A stretch of 54,765 nucleotides of DNA, taken from assembly GCA_944321865.1 (NCBI GenBank), contig CALUMZ010000010.1, positions 1-54,765 on the forward strand, read 5' to 3'. Position numbers and translations under genes: made by a program. Origin of the DNA: an uncultured Muribaculaceae bacterium. Lineage in GTDB: Bacteria > Bacteroidota > Bacteroidia > Bacteroidales > Muribaculaceae. The notes beneath the pieces were generated by a model. It had not been told where the DNA came from. It did not search any database and was given only the letters and a program-made list of their open reading frames with translations. Shown one piece after another: positions 17,659-25,736 of this stretch; the stretch's first letter is position 1; each line of letters begins with the position of its first letter.

Positions 17659-18126
17659 ATGGCCGATATTTTCACTTCAGTAGAATTTTACATCATCGCA
17701 TTTGCCGTGGCGGCAATCATAGCAGCCTTCTTCGGCTTCGACAACACTCCGCCCGAGGCAACCTCCGAAATATACAGCCCGCACACAATTGCCCCCTGCT
17801 CAGGAGCGGACCCGTCGGTAACCATCAGCTCCAACGAAGACGGCTCGATTGAGGTCGTCAGGCACAACATCACCATTCCGCGACAACACTCGGTATACAT
17901 TAAAGCCGATTGCGTGAAAGACCGCATCACGCTCACTGAACGTATATGCCACGACCCGGCCGGCGACATCACGGCCGACACAGCCTGCGATGTGCATTTC
18001 ACCATCCACCGGCGGCCGCCAAGAAAGTACCACATAAGATATGAATGCGCCGGCGGCTCGCTGTGGGGAACGGCACGCTTTGCCAACTACGGGAACTACT
18101 CCACCCGACTGCAATTAAAAGTTTAG
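17659..18126 (+). CDS. Hypothetical membrane-anchored protein
   Basis: I do not recognise this 155-residue protein. One transmembrane segment lies near the N-terminus (about residues 10-26, FYIIAFAVAAIIAAFFG), followed by a soluble part rich in beta-prone stretches (SIEVVRHNITIP, KYHIRYECAGGSLWGTARF) and four cysteines. It follows the AlkD-like gene by 41 bp on the same strand and probably shares its transcript. No enzyme motif is visible. Confidence 0.65.
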   Translation: MADIFTSVEFYIIAFAVAAIIAAFFGFDNTPPEATSEIYSPHTIAPCSGADPSVTISSNEDGSIEVVRHNITIPRQHSVYIKADCVKDRITLTERICHDPAGDITADTACDVHFTIHRRPPRKYHIRYECAGGSLWGTARFANYGNYSTRLQLKV

Positions 18127-18130
18127 CATA

Positions 18131-18158
18131 AACCCAAATCTAATAACCGATTTGGGAT
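18131..18158. repeat. Solo end of the 190-bp TIR element, or a terminator
   Basis: CCCAAATC (18133-18140) and GATTTGGG (18149-18156) pair. The right part, TCTAATAACCGATTTGGGAT, differs at only two positions from the terminal repeat at 52404-52424. It follows the small membrane-protein gene, so it may be either a relic terminus of that element or a terminator. Confidence 0.5.
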
Positions 18159-18228
18159 AAAAAGCATATTCAAAACAAATATTTGCGGCATAATGTCCGT
18201 TTTGAGTAAAAAAACAGTTTCTAAAAAT

Positions 18229-18260
18229 ATTGACTTTGACTGCAATTTGCCATAAATTTG
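18229..18260 (+). promoter_or_regulatory. Weak promoter candidate for proBA
   Basis: TAAATTTG (18253-18260) fits TAnnTTTG. ATTG (18229-18232) 20 bp upstream is a three-of-four match to the -33 box. The start of transcription would fall about 18266, only a few bases before the proB ATG at 18271, implying a nearly leaderless message. Confidence 0.45.
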
Positions 18261-18270
18261 CACATTATTT

Positions 18271-19386
18271 ATGGCACAATACAGTCGAATAATAGTAAAG
18301 ATAGGGAGCAACGTACTCACACGTACCGACGGCACACTTGACATTACCCGCATGTCGGCCTTGGTCGACCAAGTGGCACTCTTGCACAAGCGCGGCATAG
18401 AGATTATAGTAGTATCTTCGGGAGCCGTGGCATCGGGACGCAGCGAGATGCGTGGCGACCACGCAGCACGGCACCACTTAGATGCCGTGTCGGCACGCCA
18501 ATTGTTCTCGGCAGTGGGGCAGGCCAAGCTCATCAACCGCTACTACGAACTGTTCCGCGAACACGGCATAGTGTGCGGGCAAGTACTCACCACCAAGGAA
18601 AACTTCTCCACGCGGCACCAATACTTGAACCAGAAGCATTGCATGGAAGTGATGCTCGAAAACGGAGTGATACCCATTGTCAACGAGAACGACACAATAT
18701 CGGTGACCGAACTTATGTTTACCGACAACGACGAGCTGTCGGGACTGATTGCCTCGATGATGGGGGCACAGGCACTCGTGCTGCTTAGCAACGTCGATGG
18801 CGTGTATGACGGCGACCCGGCCTCCCCCGCGTCGCATGTGATTCCGGTCATAGGGCTTGACGATGACGATGCCGACAAGTTTGTCAAACCCATCAAGTCG
18901 GAACTCGGGCGCGGCGGCATGACATCAAAGTTCGGCACCGCACGCAAGGTTGCATCTGAGGGCATCGCAGTATACATTGCCAACGGCAAGCGCGACGGTA
19001 TTTTGCAGGCCGTCATCGACGGCGGCGGCGATACTGTGCCTTTCACCATGTTCATGCCGTCGCCACGCCCGGTGTCGGGAATGAAAAAATGGATTGCCCA
19101 CAGCGACAGTTTTGCAAAGGGGGAAATACACGTCAACCAAGGGGCATACGATGCCTTGACTTCTTCACGCGCCACAAGTCTGTTGCCGGTGGGAGTGACA
19201 CACATTAAAGGTGATTTCGAGAAAGACGACTTGGTGAGAATAATTTCACCGACGGGCGAGCCTTTTGCCATCGGGCGCGTATGTTGCGACAGCACGACGG
19301 CAGCCGCAAAAGCCGGCTCGCAAGGCAGCCGCCCTCTCGTCCACTACAATTATCTATATATAGAAAAAGAGAACAACAATGCTTAA
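18271..19386 (+). CDS. proB: Glutamate 5-kinase
   Basis: A 371-residue enzyme phosphorylating L-glutamate in the first step of proline synthesis. The amino-acid-kinase domain opens IIVKIGSNVLT; it contains VVSSGAVASGR, NENDTISVTELMFTDNDELSGLIASMMGAQALVLLSNVDGVYDG and the GRGGMTSKFGTARKVASEG loop. A C-terminal PUA domain (about 270-371, KGEIHVNQGAYDAL) is present, as in the E. coli enzyme. The stop overlaps proA by 8 bp. Confidence 0.96.
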   Translation: MAQYSRIIVKIGSNVLTRTDGTLDITRMSALVDQVALLHKRGIEIIVVSSGAVASGRSEMRGDHAARHHLDAVSARQLFSAVGQAKLINRYYELFREHGIVCGQVLTTKENFSTRHQYLNQKHCMEVMLENGVIPIVNENDTISVTELMFTDNDELSGLIASMMGAQALVLLSNVDGVYDGDPASPASHVIPVIGLDDDDADKFVKPIKSELGRGGMTSKFGTARKVASEGIAVYIANGKRDGILQAVIDGGGDTVPFTMFMPSPRPVSGMKKWIAHSDSFAKGEIHVNQGAYDALTSSRATSLLPVGVTHIKGDFEKDDLVRIISPTGEPFAIGRVCCDSTTAAAKAGSQGSRPLVHYNYLYIEKENNNA

Positions 19387-20620
19387 CGACATATTGATTG
19401 CAGCCCGAGAAGCTTCGCGCCGATTAAACCTGACGGAACATGCCGATACCGACAAATTGCTTGAACGGCTTGCCGAAAACACCGTGCGGCGCACCGGCGA
19501 AATACTCACGGCCAACAAGCACGACTTGGAGCGAATGGAGCGCAACAACCCCAAATATGACCGTCTCATGCTCAATGCCGACCGCATCGAGGCCATTGCC
19601 GACGGCATTCGCAAGGTGGCTTCATTGCCATCACCGCTGGGTGTCACGCTCGACCAATGGACACGTCCCAACGGAATGCGCATCAGCAAGGTCTCGGTAC
19701 CATTCGGCGTGATAGGTGTGATTTATGAAGCCCGTCCCAATGTCACACTCGACGTGTTCTCTTTATGCGTCAAAAGCGGCAGCGCAGTGGTATTAAAAGG
19801 AGGCAGCGACGCACAACAGTCAAACGAAGCCATCGTGCGCATTATCGCCGACACGCTTGCCGAGTGTGGCCTGCCCGCCGAAACTGTAACACTGCTGCCA
19901 CCGTCACACCAAGCCACAGCCGAGATGCTCAACGCAACAGGGCTAATCGACTTGATTATTCCGCGTGGCGGAAGGGCCCTTATAGACTTCGTGCGGAACA
20001 ATTCGCGTGTTCCTGTCATAGAGACCGGTGCCGGAGTGTGCAGCTGCTATTTCCACACCGCAGGCGACATTGCCAAGGGTCGCAACATCATACTCAATGC
20101 CAAGACGCGCCGTGTGAGCGTGTGCAACGCCCTCGACGCTCTCATCATCGACCGCGCCCGGCTTGCCGACCTGCCCGCACTTGTCGGACCGCTCGCCGAA
20201 AAAAACGTGACCATATATGCCGACCCTGAGGCATACGCCGCATTGGACGGTTCATACCCGCTTCTCGAACATGCCACCGACGATGATCGCGGCCGAGAAT
20301 ATATGGACTACAAAATGGCCGTTTTCACAGTCTCGGACATCGACGAAGCCCTTGCCTACATTGCACGGTACTCGTCGCGCCACAGCGAGAGCATAGTGTC
20401 GGAAGATGCCGATGCCTGCCGACGCTTCATGCACGAAGTGGATGCCGCCTGCGTGTACACCAACCTGCCGACATCGTTCACCGACGGCGGACAATTCGGC
20501 TTCGGTGCCGAAATAGGCATTTCCACGCAAAAGTTGCACGCCCGCGGCCCAATGGGACTGCACGAAATCACCACCTACAAGTATCTGATAGAAGGTAACG
20601 GGCAGGTGCGCAACTCTTGA
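19379..20620 (+). CDS. proA: Glutamate-5-semialdehyde dehydrogenase
   Basis: A 413-residue NADPH-dependent enzyme reducing glutamyl-5-phosphate, the second step of proline synthesis. Motifs: VPFGVIGVIYEARPNVTLDVFSLCVKSGSAVVLKGGSDA, the active-site cysteine in RVSVCNALDALI and the C-terminal FGFGAEIGISTQKLHARGPMGLHEITTYKY. It starts inside the proB 3' end (8-bp overlap), so the two are coupled in one operon. Confidence 0.97.
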   Translation: MLNDILIAAREASRRLNLTEHADTDKLLERLAENTVRRTGEILTANKHDLERMERNNPKYDRLMLNADRIEAIADGIRKVASLPSPLGVTLDQWTRPNGMRISKVSVPFGVIGVIYEARPNVTLDVFSLCVKSGSAVVLKGGSDAQQSNEAIVRIIADTLAECGLPAETVTLLPPSHQATAEMLNATGLIDLIIPRGGRALIDFVRNNSRVPVIETGAGVCSCYFHTAGDIAKGRNIILNAKTRRVSVCNALDALIIDRARLADLPALVGPLAEKNVTIYADPEAYAALDGSYPLLEHATDDDRGREYMDYKMAVFTVSDIDEALAYIARYSSRHSESIVSEDADACRRFMHEVDAACVYTNLPTSFTDGGQFGFGAEIGISTQKLHARGPMGLHEITTYKYLIEGNGQVRNS

Positions 20621-20688
20621 ATGCCACAGACAGCAAAAACGATATTATAACAACATAATAAACAACAACGCTTACACACATAATAACG

Positions 20689-23226
20689 ATGAACAAAAAG
20701 ACGACAACCTCGCTGCTGCTGATGTTTGCCGCCGCCACTCTTGCGGCCGAAGCCTCGCAAATCAGCCCGCGGCAAGCCGAAGCGATAGCCTCGCAGTTCG
20801 CAAATTCAACTCCCCGGCTCAAAGCCTATGGCACTTCACACTCTGCCGCCGCGATGAAGGTGGCTTACACCAAGATGTCGGACACTGCCGGAGAGAACCT
20901 GCTGCACGTGGTGAACCGCGGCGATGACGGCGGATACGTGGTGGTGGCAGGCGACGATGCCGCGCCCAACGTGGTGCTCGGTTACAGCACCGGCGGCACA
21001 TTCGACTATGAAACCGCGCCCGAGAACCTGCGTTGGTGGCTCGACGAATATGGCAGGCAGATGGAATACATGATAGAAAACGGCATCACGGCTGCGGAGC
21101 AAGCCACAGCACCGACTTTCGACCGCAATGTGGAACCGATGGTCACCACTCGATGGAACCAAGATGCCCCATATAACAATATGTGTCCAACCCTCAACGG
21201 GCTGCGCACCTACACCGGCTGCGTGGCAACGGCAATGGCACAAGTAATGAACTACCACGAGTGGCCTGTGCGAGGTACCGGCAGCCACAAATATACCGAC
21301 AAAGAAGGTTGCGGACGGGAGCTTAGTGCCAACTTCGGCGAAACCACCTACCGCTGGGACTTGATGCTCGACACCTATGACGCAAATAGCAGCCAAGAGT
21401 CGCAAGATGCAGTGGCAACGCTCATGAAGCATTGCGGCGTGGCTGTTGATATGTCATACTATCAGCAAGCCAGCGGCGCACTGTCGGGCAAGGCAGCCGA
21501 AGCACTTGTGAAGTACTTCGGCTACCCTGCCGACGTGCAGATTCTAAGCCGCGACTATCGCACCTACGACGAGTGGATTACTCTTATCAAGAATGAAATC
21601 GACGCAGGCCGCCCTGTGCTCTTTGGCGCACAGTCGACCGCAGGCGGGCATGAATTTGTAATCGACGGATACAACACCGACGGCTACTTCCACGTCAACT
21701 GGGGTTGGGGAGGAAACTCCGACGATTACTTCCTAATTGCCACCCTCGACCCCGGAGACAGTCAAGGCATAGGCGGAGGGTCGGACAGCGGCTTCAAGTT
21801 CATGCAAGACATCATCGTAAACGTGCGCCCCAACCCCTCCGGCAACGAACGTGAATTTTATGAAATTTGCGCCGACGGCAGCCTTAGCATCAATGTGTCA
21901 TCATCATCGTTGGGCCGCACCGCCCGCGTCTCCCTGCCGGCACTATATAACCTCGGCCGCCAATACATTGGCGCATACGCCGGCATAGGTATCGAGGACA
22001 ACGAGGGCAAGTTGATTGAAACGGCGTACAACACCGGCGCACCCCTCACCGTCGGTTCCGGCTATTTGGCAAGTTATGGCCCCACCGTCTCGTTCACCAT
22101 TCCCGAAGACTTGGAAGCCGGGGAATACCGCATATACCCCTACTACCGCAAGCACGACGACGAGACCACCTACGGCCGCATACACGTGGCATACACCGAG
22201 AGCCAATACATCACAATGACTGTTGACAGTAACGGCACCGCAACTTTCGGCTCTGCCGCCCCGCAATGGAAAGACCTCGATGCAACCAACATCACAGTCA
22301 CCGACAACCCCACATTCACCACGGGGCAGACCACCCGGCTGACGGTCGACATCACCAACAACGGGGAGGAAACATTCTCGGGCCCGCTCAGCTTCGCACT
22401 GCTCAGCCAGAATTCCGACAACATAGTTTACACTCCCATTACCGACGAAGACAAATATTACGGATACCCCTCGCTTTTTGATGTCTACACCATCCCGGCA
22501 GGCGAAACCGAGAACGTGGAAATGTCGCTGACAATAAGCAATTTCACTCCGTCGGCAAAATATTACCGCGTTGCCATAGTCGACGAGAACGAGAACATAA
22601 TTGGCATTCCGCAACTTGTGCGCATTACCAACCCGACCATAAGTCTCAACGGCATGAACCCCGAAATCTTACCGTCGGCCGAAAACGTTGACCCCGACAA
22701 TATCCAAGCCCGAGCGACGCTCTATAACCAGTCGGATGACGAAGAATACATTGGCAACGTTAGCGCACGCATCCTTGCCGGCGGCCGCTACACCGTGCTC
22801 GAAACCAAGGAAGTCACAATCCCGGCAGCCGGTTCGCTCACCGTGGAGTTCAGCGGCTCGTTTGCCGACGGTGAAGCCGGAGAGCAGTACAGCCTGTGGA
22901 TTTTCGACGCAAGCGGCAAGAGCCTGTTCCCCTACGCCAACTTCACGCTGGCAGCCGGCACGGGAGGCGTTGAAGAAGCCGCTATTGCCGACGGCGGCAC
23001 ACGCCTCTACCCCAACCCCGTGGGCGACCTGCTTAACGTGACCGACGGCCGCGGCATCAGCCGTGTGCAGGTGTTCGGCCTGACCGGCTCGCAAGTGCTT
23101 GATGTTGCCACCGGTGGCGACACTGCCACGGCAATCGACATGACCGGGCTGCCCGCAGGCACCTACATCGTGCGCACTGTCATCACCGACGGCACCGCCG
23201 CCATGCAGAAGGTCATCAAGAAATAA
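20689..23226 (+). CDS. Secreted C10 (streptopain-like) cysteine protease with sorting domain
   Basis: An 845-residue exported protease. The signal peptide (1-22) is followed by a Spi-type inhibitory propeptide (about 24-105). The C10 papain-like domain (about 150-390) carries nucleophile Cys178 in TYTGCVATAMAQVMNYHEWP and His321 in GGHEFVIDGYNTDGYFHVNWGWGG. Beta-sandwich modules fill about 400-760. The last 80 residues (TRLYPNPVGDLLNV ... GTYIVRTVITDG ... KVIKK) are a type IX-secretion sorting domain. It would be released or surface-held and degrade host or microbial proteins. Its paralogue lies at 30242-33391 in opposite orientation, and the two share a nearly identical C-terminal domain. 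No convincing promoter is seen in the 68-bp gap after proA. Confidence 0.92.
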   Translation: MNKKTTTSLLLMFAAATLAAEASQISPRQAEAIASQFANSTPRLKAYGTSHSAAAMKVAYTKMSDTAGENLLHVVNRGDDGGYVVVAGDDAAPNVVLGYSTGGTFDYETAPENLRWWLDEYGRQMEYMIENGITAAEQATAPTFDRNVEPMVTTRWNQDAPYNNMCPTLNGLRTYTGCVATAMAQVMNYHEWPVRGTGSHKYTDKEGCGRELSANFGETTYRWDLMLDTYDANSSQESQDAVATLMKHCGVAVDMSYYQQASGALSGKAAEALVKYFGYPADVQILSRDYRTYDEWITLIKNEIDAGRPVLFGAQSTAGGHEFVIDGYNTDGYFHVNWGWGGNSDDYFLIATLDPGDSQGIGGGSDSGFKFMQDIIVNVRPNPSGNEREFYEICADGSLSINVSSSSLGRTARVSLPALYNLGRQYIGAYAGIGIEDNEGKLIETAYNTGAPLTVGSGYLASYGPTVSFTIPEDLEAGEYRIYPYYRKHDDETTYGRIHVAYTESQYITMTVDSNGTATFGSAAPQWKDLDATNITVTDNPTFTTGQTTRLTVDITNNGEETFSGPLSFALLSQNSDNIVYTPITDEDKYYGYPSLFDVYTIPAGETENVEMSLTISNFTPSAKYYRVAIVDENENIIGIPQLVRITNPTISLNGMNPEILPSAENVDPDNIQARATLYNQSDDEEYIGNVSARILAGGRYTVLETKEVTIPAAGSLTVEFSGSFADGEAGEQYSLWIFDASGKSLFPYANFTLAAGTGGVEEAAIADGGTRLYPNPVGDLLNVTDGRGISRVQVFGLTGSQVLDVATGGDTATAIDMTGLPAGTYIVRTVITDGTAAMQKVIKK

Positions 23227-23274
23227 CCGCCGCACGCAATATCTCCCGCCGGGGAGGTAGCATGAAACCTATCG

Positions 23275-23451
23275 TAGAGGGTGTATCAAAATTATCATTT
23301 CAATGTGGCAGTAGAGACGCAAAATTTTGCGTCTCTACAGTCTGGTTGGATAAGCTATTGATATTGAATGTTTTATATGTTGTTGCTAACATCGAGACGC
23401 GGCACGCCACGTCTCTACTCATGGCAAAATCGCATTTTGATACACCCTCTA
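23275..23451 (+). repeat. 177-bp MITE-like element, full copy A
   Basis: The element starts TAGAGGGTGTATCAAAAT and ends with its exact reverse complement (18-bp TIR). Inside are a 28-bp perfect palindrome at 23311-23338 (arms GTAGAGACGC / GCGTCTCTAC, centre AAAATTTT) and a second hairpin at 23394-23415 (GAGACGCGGC / GCCACGTCTC). It holds no reading frame of note. It lies 48 bp after the C10 protease stop. It is nearly identical to the copy at 29975-30151. Confidence 0.92.
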
Positions 23452-23478
23452 CTGTTTTATTATCATATTTTAACAAAT

Positions 23479-23515
23479 GGGGGGGGGGTAATTCCTCCCT
23501 TTTTGTATATATTTG
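23479..23515 (+). promoter_or_regulatory. G10 homopolymer beside a -7 box
   Basis: Ten consecutive G residues (23479-23488) lie 19 bp before TATATTTG (23508-23515), a TAnnTTTG match for the downstream lipoprotein gene. The G run occupies the place where a -33 TTTG would be expected, and no TTTG is there. Length changes in such a tract could alter the promoter. Confidence 0.4.
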
Positions 23516-23572
23516 CAACAATGAATAACCATTTACAATATCACACTATATCATTTTAAACATCAACCATTT

Positions 23573-24232
23573 ATGAAAATCAAATTCTTTAATTCAGTGG
23601 CAGTCGCAATTGCAGCATTGGTCTTGACATCGTGTGGCAGCGGTTTCGGCAAACTTGCAATGGACTCGGAAGAAGCCGTAAACAAAGTAAAAGAAGTAGT
23701 CTCAGGCAACATTGACACCAATGAATGGAAAATAGTAGAAATCAATTGGGACGAGGGCACAGGCGACGCTGCTACGCTCGAAAACAACATGAACAACGGC
23801 GGAATCTACGTGAAAATGGTAAAAGACAACAACCAAGTATTTGTACAAAACTTCCTCGGTCAACTTGGCTGGAAAGCCACCGACATCGACACCGACCACT
23901 GGTATGAACAACTCGACTACGAGAAAATCACCCCGATAGATGTTGCCAACCTCGACGTTGCCGGCATCATGAAGCACATAGCCGACGCAAAGGCAATGAT
24001 ACCCGAGGAATATGAGTTCAAGTCAATATCAAGGTACGAAATCAAGGCCGGCGTACCCGACAACCGTCAAGGCGAAGGGGAATACACCTCGGCAACAACC
24101 ACCGATTTTACCATCAACGTGGTGGAAAAGGGGAACGAAACGGTGTCGAGCGCAGGCACAACATCAATCATCTACTATGAAATCAAATTCAATGTCGATG
24201 CCGACGGCAACCTGACAATGGAAACAGAATAA
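23573..24232 (+). CDS. Putative lipoprotein of unknown function
   Basis: A 219-residue exported lipoprotein: the N-terminal signal ends in the lipobox LTSCGS, with Cys21 as the lipidated residue. The mature part has no domain that I recognise; it alternates acidic and aromatic segments (WKIVEINWDEGTGD, GGIYVKMVKDNNQVF) and ends in beta-prone sequence (IIYYEIKFNVDADGNLTM). It stands alone between a repeat copy and its own terminator. Confidence 0.75.
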   Translation: MKIKFFNSVAVAIAALVLTSCGSGFGKLAMDSEEAVNKVKEVVSGNIDTNEWKIVEINWDEGTGDAATLENNMNNGGIYVKMVKDNNQVFVQNFLGQLGWKATDIDTDHWYEQLDYEKITPIDVANLDVAGIMKHIADAKAMIPEEYEFKSISRYEIKAGVPDNRQGEGEYTSATTTDFTINVVEKGNETVSSAGTTSIIYYEIKFNVDADGNLTMETE

Positions 24233-24258
24233 CACCATAAAAATCACACAAACTCACA

Positions 24259-24307
24259 GGGGCGCAACCGAGGCTGCACACGCAGCTCGTTGCGCCCCCC
24301 TATTTTT
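24259..24307 (+). terminator. Intrinsic terminator of the lipoprotein gene
   Basis: GGGGCGCAAC ... GTTGCGCCCC forms the outer stem, extended inward by GCTGC/GCAGC, and is followed by TATTTTT at 24301-24307. It ends 75 bp after the stop codon. Confidence 0.75.
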
Positions 24308-24315
24308 GCCAATCC

Positions 24316-24493
24316 CGACACACAGTTCAAAATTCCAACATTGATATTGTAGAGACGTGGCGTGCCGCGTCTCATTGATAGTGAGGTTGCGTAAAATGCT
24401 TAATATCAATTGGTTTACCCAACACGGTTGTAGAGACGCAAAATTTTGCGTCTCTACTGCCACATTGGAATGATAATTTTGATACACCCTCCA
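24316..24493 (-). repeat. 177-bp MITE-like element, copy B with degenerate left end
   Basis: This copy is in reverse orientation. The right terminus TTTTGATACACCCTCCA and the 28-bp palindrome (24430-24457, AAAATTTT centre) are intact. The second hairpin (GAGACGTGGC / GCCGCGTCTC, from about 24352) is present. The left TIR has decayed to CACACAGTTCAAAAT. It lies between the lipoprotein terminator and the rubrerythrin promoter. Confidence 0.85.
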
Positions 24494-24524
24494 CAACCAC
24501 ACCGGGCATTTTCCGGGGGCTTTC

Positions 24525-24556
24525 CTTGGGATTGTGGAAATTTAATCGTAACTTAG
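24525..24556 (+). promoter_or_regulatory. Promoter candidate for rubrerythrin
   Basis: CTTG (24525-24528), 20 bp, TAACTTAG (24549-24556) is a near match to both boxes (one mismatch in each). It lies 39 bp before the ATG. Confidence 0.4.
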
Positions 24557-24594
24557 CAACAATATACATATTAACCCACTAAAATTTCATTACT

Positions 24595-25140
24595 ATGGCA
24601 AAAGAATTAAAAGGCACAAAGACCGAAGCCAACCTGTGGACGGCATTTGCCGGAGAATCGCAAGCACGTAACAAATACACATATTATGCCTCGAAAGCAA
24701 AAAAGGACGGATATGTGCAAATAGCTGCCCTGTTTGAAGAAACAGCCGCCAACGAAAAAGAACATGCCAAAATATGGTTCAAGCTGCTGCATGGCGGTGA
24801 AATCCCCTCGACAGCCGAAAACCTGCTCGACGCAGCCGAAGGCGAAAACTACGAGTGGACCGACATGTATGCAAAGATGGCCGTTGAAGCACGCGAAGAA
24901 GGGTTCAACGACATCGCAGCCCTGTTTGAAGGCGTTGCAAAAATCGAAAAGGAACACGAAGAACGCTACCGCAAGCTACTCAAGAATGTAGAAGAGGGCA
25001 CAGTGTTCTCGAAAGACGGCGACACCATCTGGCAATGCTCCAACTGCGGCCACATCGTGATAGGCAAGAAAGCACCGCAAATGTGCCCGGTGTGCAAGCA
25101 CCCGCAAGCCTACTTCCAAATCAAGGCCGAAAACTATTGA
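24595..25140 (+). CDS. rbr: Rubrerythrin
   Basis: A 181-residue non-haem iron peroxidase that reduces hydrogen peroxide in the cytoplasm of anaerobes. The four-helix ferritin-like domain supplies the diiron ligands (Glu21, the ExxH motifs at 54-57 and 118-121, and Glu98). The C-terminal rubredoxin domain holds CSNC (148-151) and CPVC (164-167). It is monocistronic, with a strong terminator directly after. It signals an anaerobic, oxygen-tolerant lifestyle. Confidence 0.96.
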   Translation: MAKELKGTKTEANLWTAFAGESQARNKYTYYASKAKKDGYVQIAALFEETAANEKEHAKIWFKLLHGGEIPSTAENLLDAAEGENYEWTDMYAKMAVEAREEGFNDIAALFEGVAKIEKEHEERYRKLLKNVEEGTVFSKDGDTIWQCSNCGHIVIGKKAPQMCPVCKHPQAYFQIKAENY

Positions 25141-25153
25141 TGCAATTGGCAAT

Positions 25154-25210
25154 CGGAAAGCAACAAAAAAAGGAGATGCGCCGGCGCGTCTCCTTTTTTG
25201 TTGCTTTCCG
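25154..25210. terminator. Long near-perfect terminator hairpin after rubrerythrin
   Basis: CGGAAAGCAACAAAAAAAGG ... CCTTTTTTGTTGCTTTCCG pairs around a GC-rich apical stem (GCGC/GCGC). The whole structure is 57 nt and could act on both strands. Confidence 0.75.
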
Positions 25211-25255
25211 GCTACGTAAGACCCTTAATATCAAGCAGTTTGTCCAATCCGGTTG
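25211..25255 (-). repeat. Inverted core fragment of the 177-bp family
   Basis: The segment (TTAATATCAAGCAGTTTGTCC ending AATCCGGTTG) matches the linker between the two hairpins of other copies, in reverse orientation. It abuts the left end of full copy C and mirrors the fragment on the other side. Confidence 0.6.
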
Positions 25256-25432
25256 TAGTGGGTGTATCAAAATTGTTATTTCAATGTGGCAGTAGAGACG
25301 CGATTAATCGCGTCTCTACAACTACGTTTGGTAAGTTGTTGATATTTAATGTTTTATATGTTGCCACTCCCGTAGAGACGTGGCGCGCCGCGTCTCTACA
25401 ACATCAATGTCGGAATTTTGATACACCCACTA
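25256..25432 (+). repeat. 177-bp MITE-like element, copy C with rebuilt palindromes
   Basis: This copy has the same length and layout as copy A. The TIRs are TAGTGGGTGTATCAAAAT and its exact complement, so both ends carry the same compensating base change. The first palindrome (25292-25319) keeps its arms but has GATTAATC instead of AAAATTTT at the centre and is still perfectly self-complementary. The second (25372-25399) is a 28-nt hairpin with one G:T pair. Confidence 0.92.
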
Positions 25433-25548
25433 CAACCGGATTGGATAAACTACTGATATTAAATACCTTATGCAACATTACTGCAATAGAGACGCGGCAC
25501 ACCACGTCTCTACATTTGATAAAATCGCTAATTTGATACACCCCCATA
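25433..25548 (+). repeat. Right-half fragment of the 177-bp family (copy D)
   Basis: It starts at the linker (ACAACCGGATTGGATAA), carries the second hairpin (TAGAGACGCGG / CCACGTCTCTA, about 25489-25513) and ends in a worn terminus TTTGATACACCCCC. It directly abuts copy C. Confidence 0.8.
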
Positions 25549-25562
25549 ACCTCCTGCGTGAA

Positions 25563-25704
25563 TTAAGTTCGGCATCTCCGAAGCCGTATTTCAAGTGGGG
25601 GGCGACAAATACCGCAGGTTACGTTCGCTGCCGCTCACTCCACACCGCGGTTAAGCATAGTTTTGCCTCTCCGAGGCAACAATACTACTCCAACTTAGTT
25701 ATAA
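25563..25704. repeat. Second repeat family, copy 1
   Basis: About 142 bp. It aligns with 47661-47795 over its whole length, sharing GGCATCTCCGAA, CCGTATTTCAAGTGG, CGTTCGCT, GTTAAGCATAGT and GAGGCAACAA. The ends are inverted (TTAAGTT / AACTTAGTTATAA). It lies 14 bp from the end of copy D of the first family and just before the frr stop codon. No gene is seen in it. Confidence 0.75.
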
Positions 25705-25736
25705 ATCGGGAGTACATACGCCACGCAATGCCCGTT

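Noticed and set aside
20689..23226. C10 protease as part of the proBA operon function
   Set aside because: Adjacent on the same strand, but it is a secreted protease with no link to proline synthesis; adjacency alone is not evidence.
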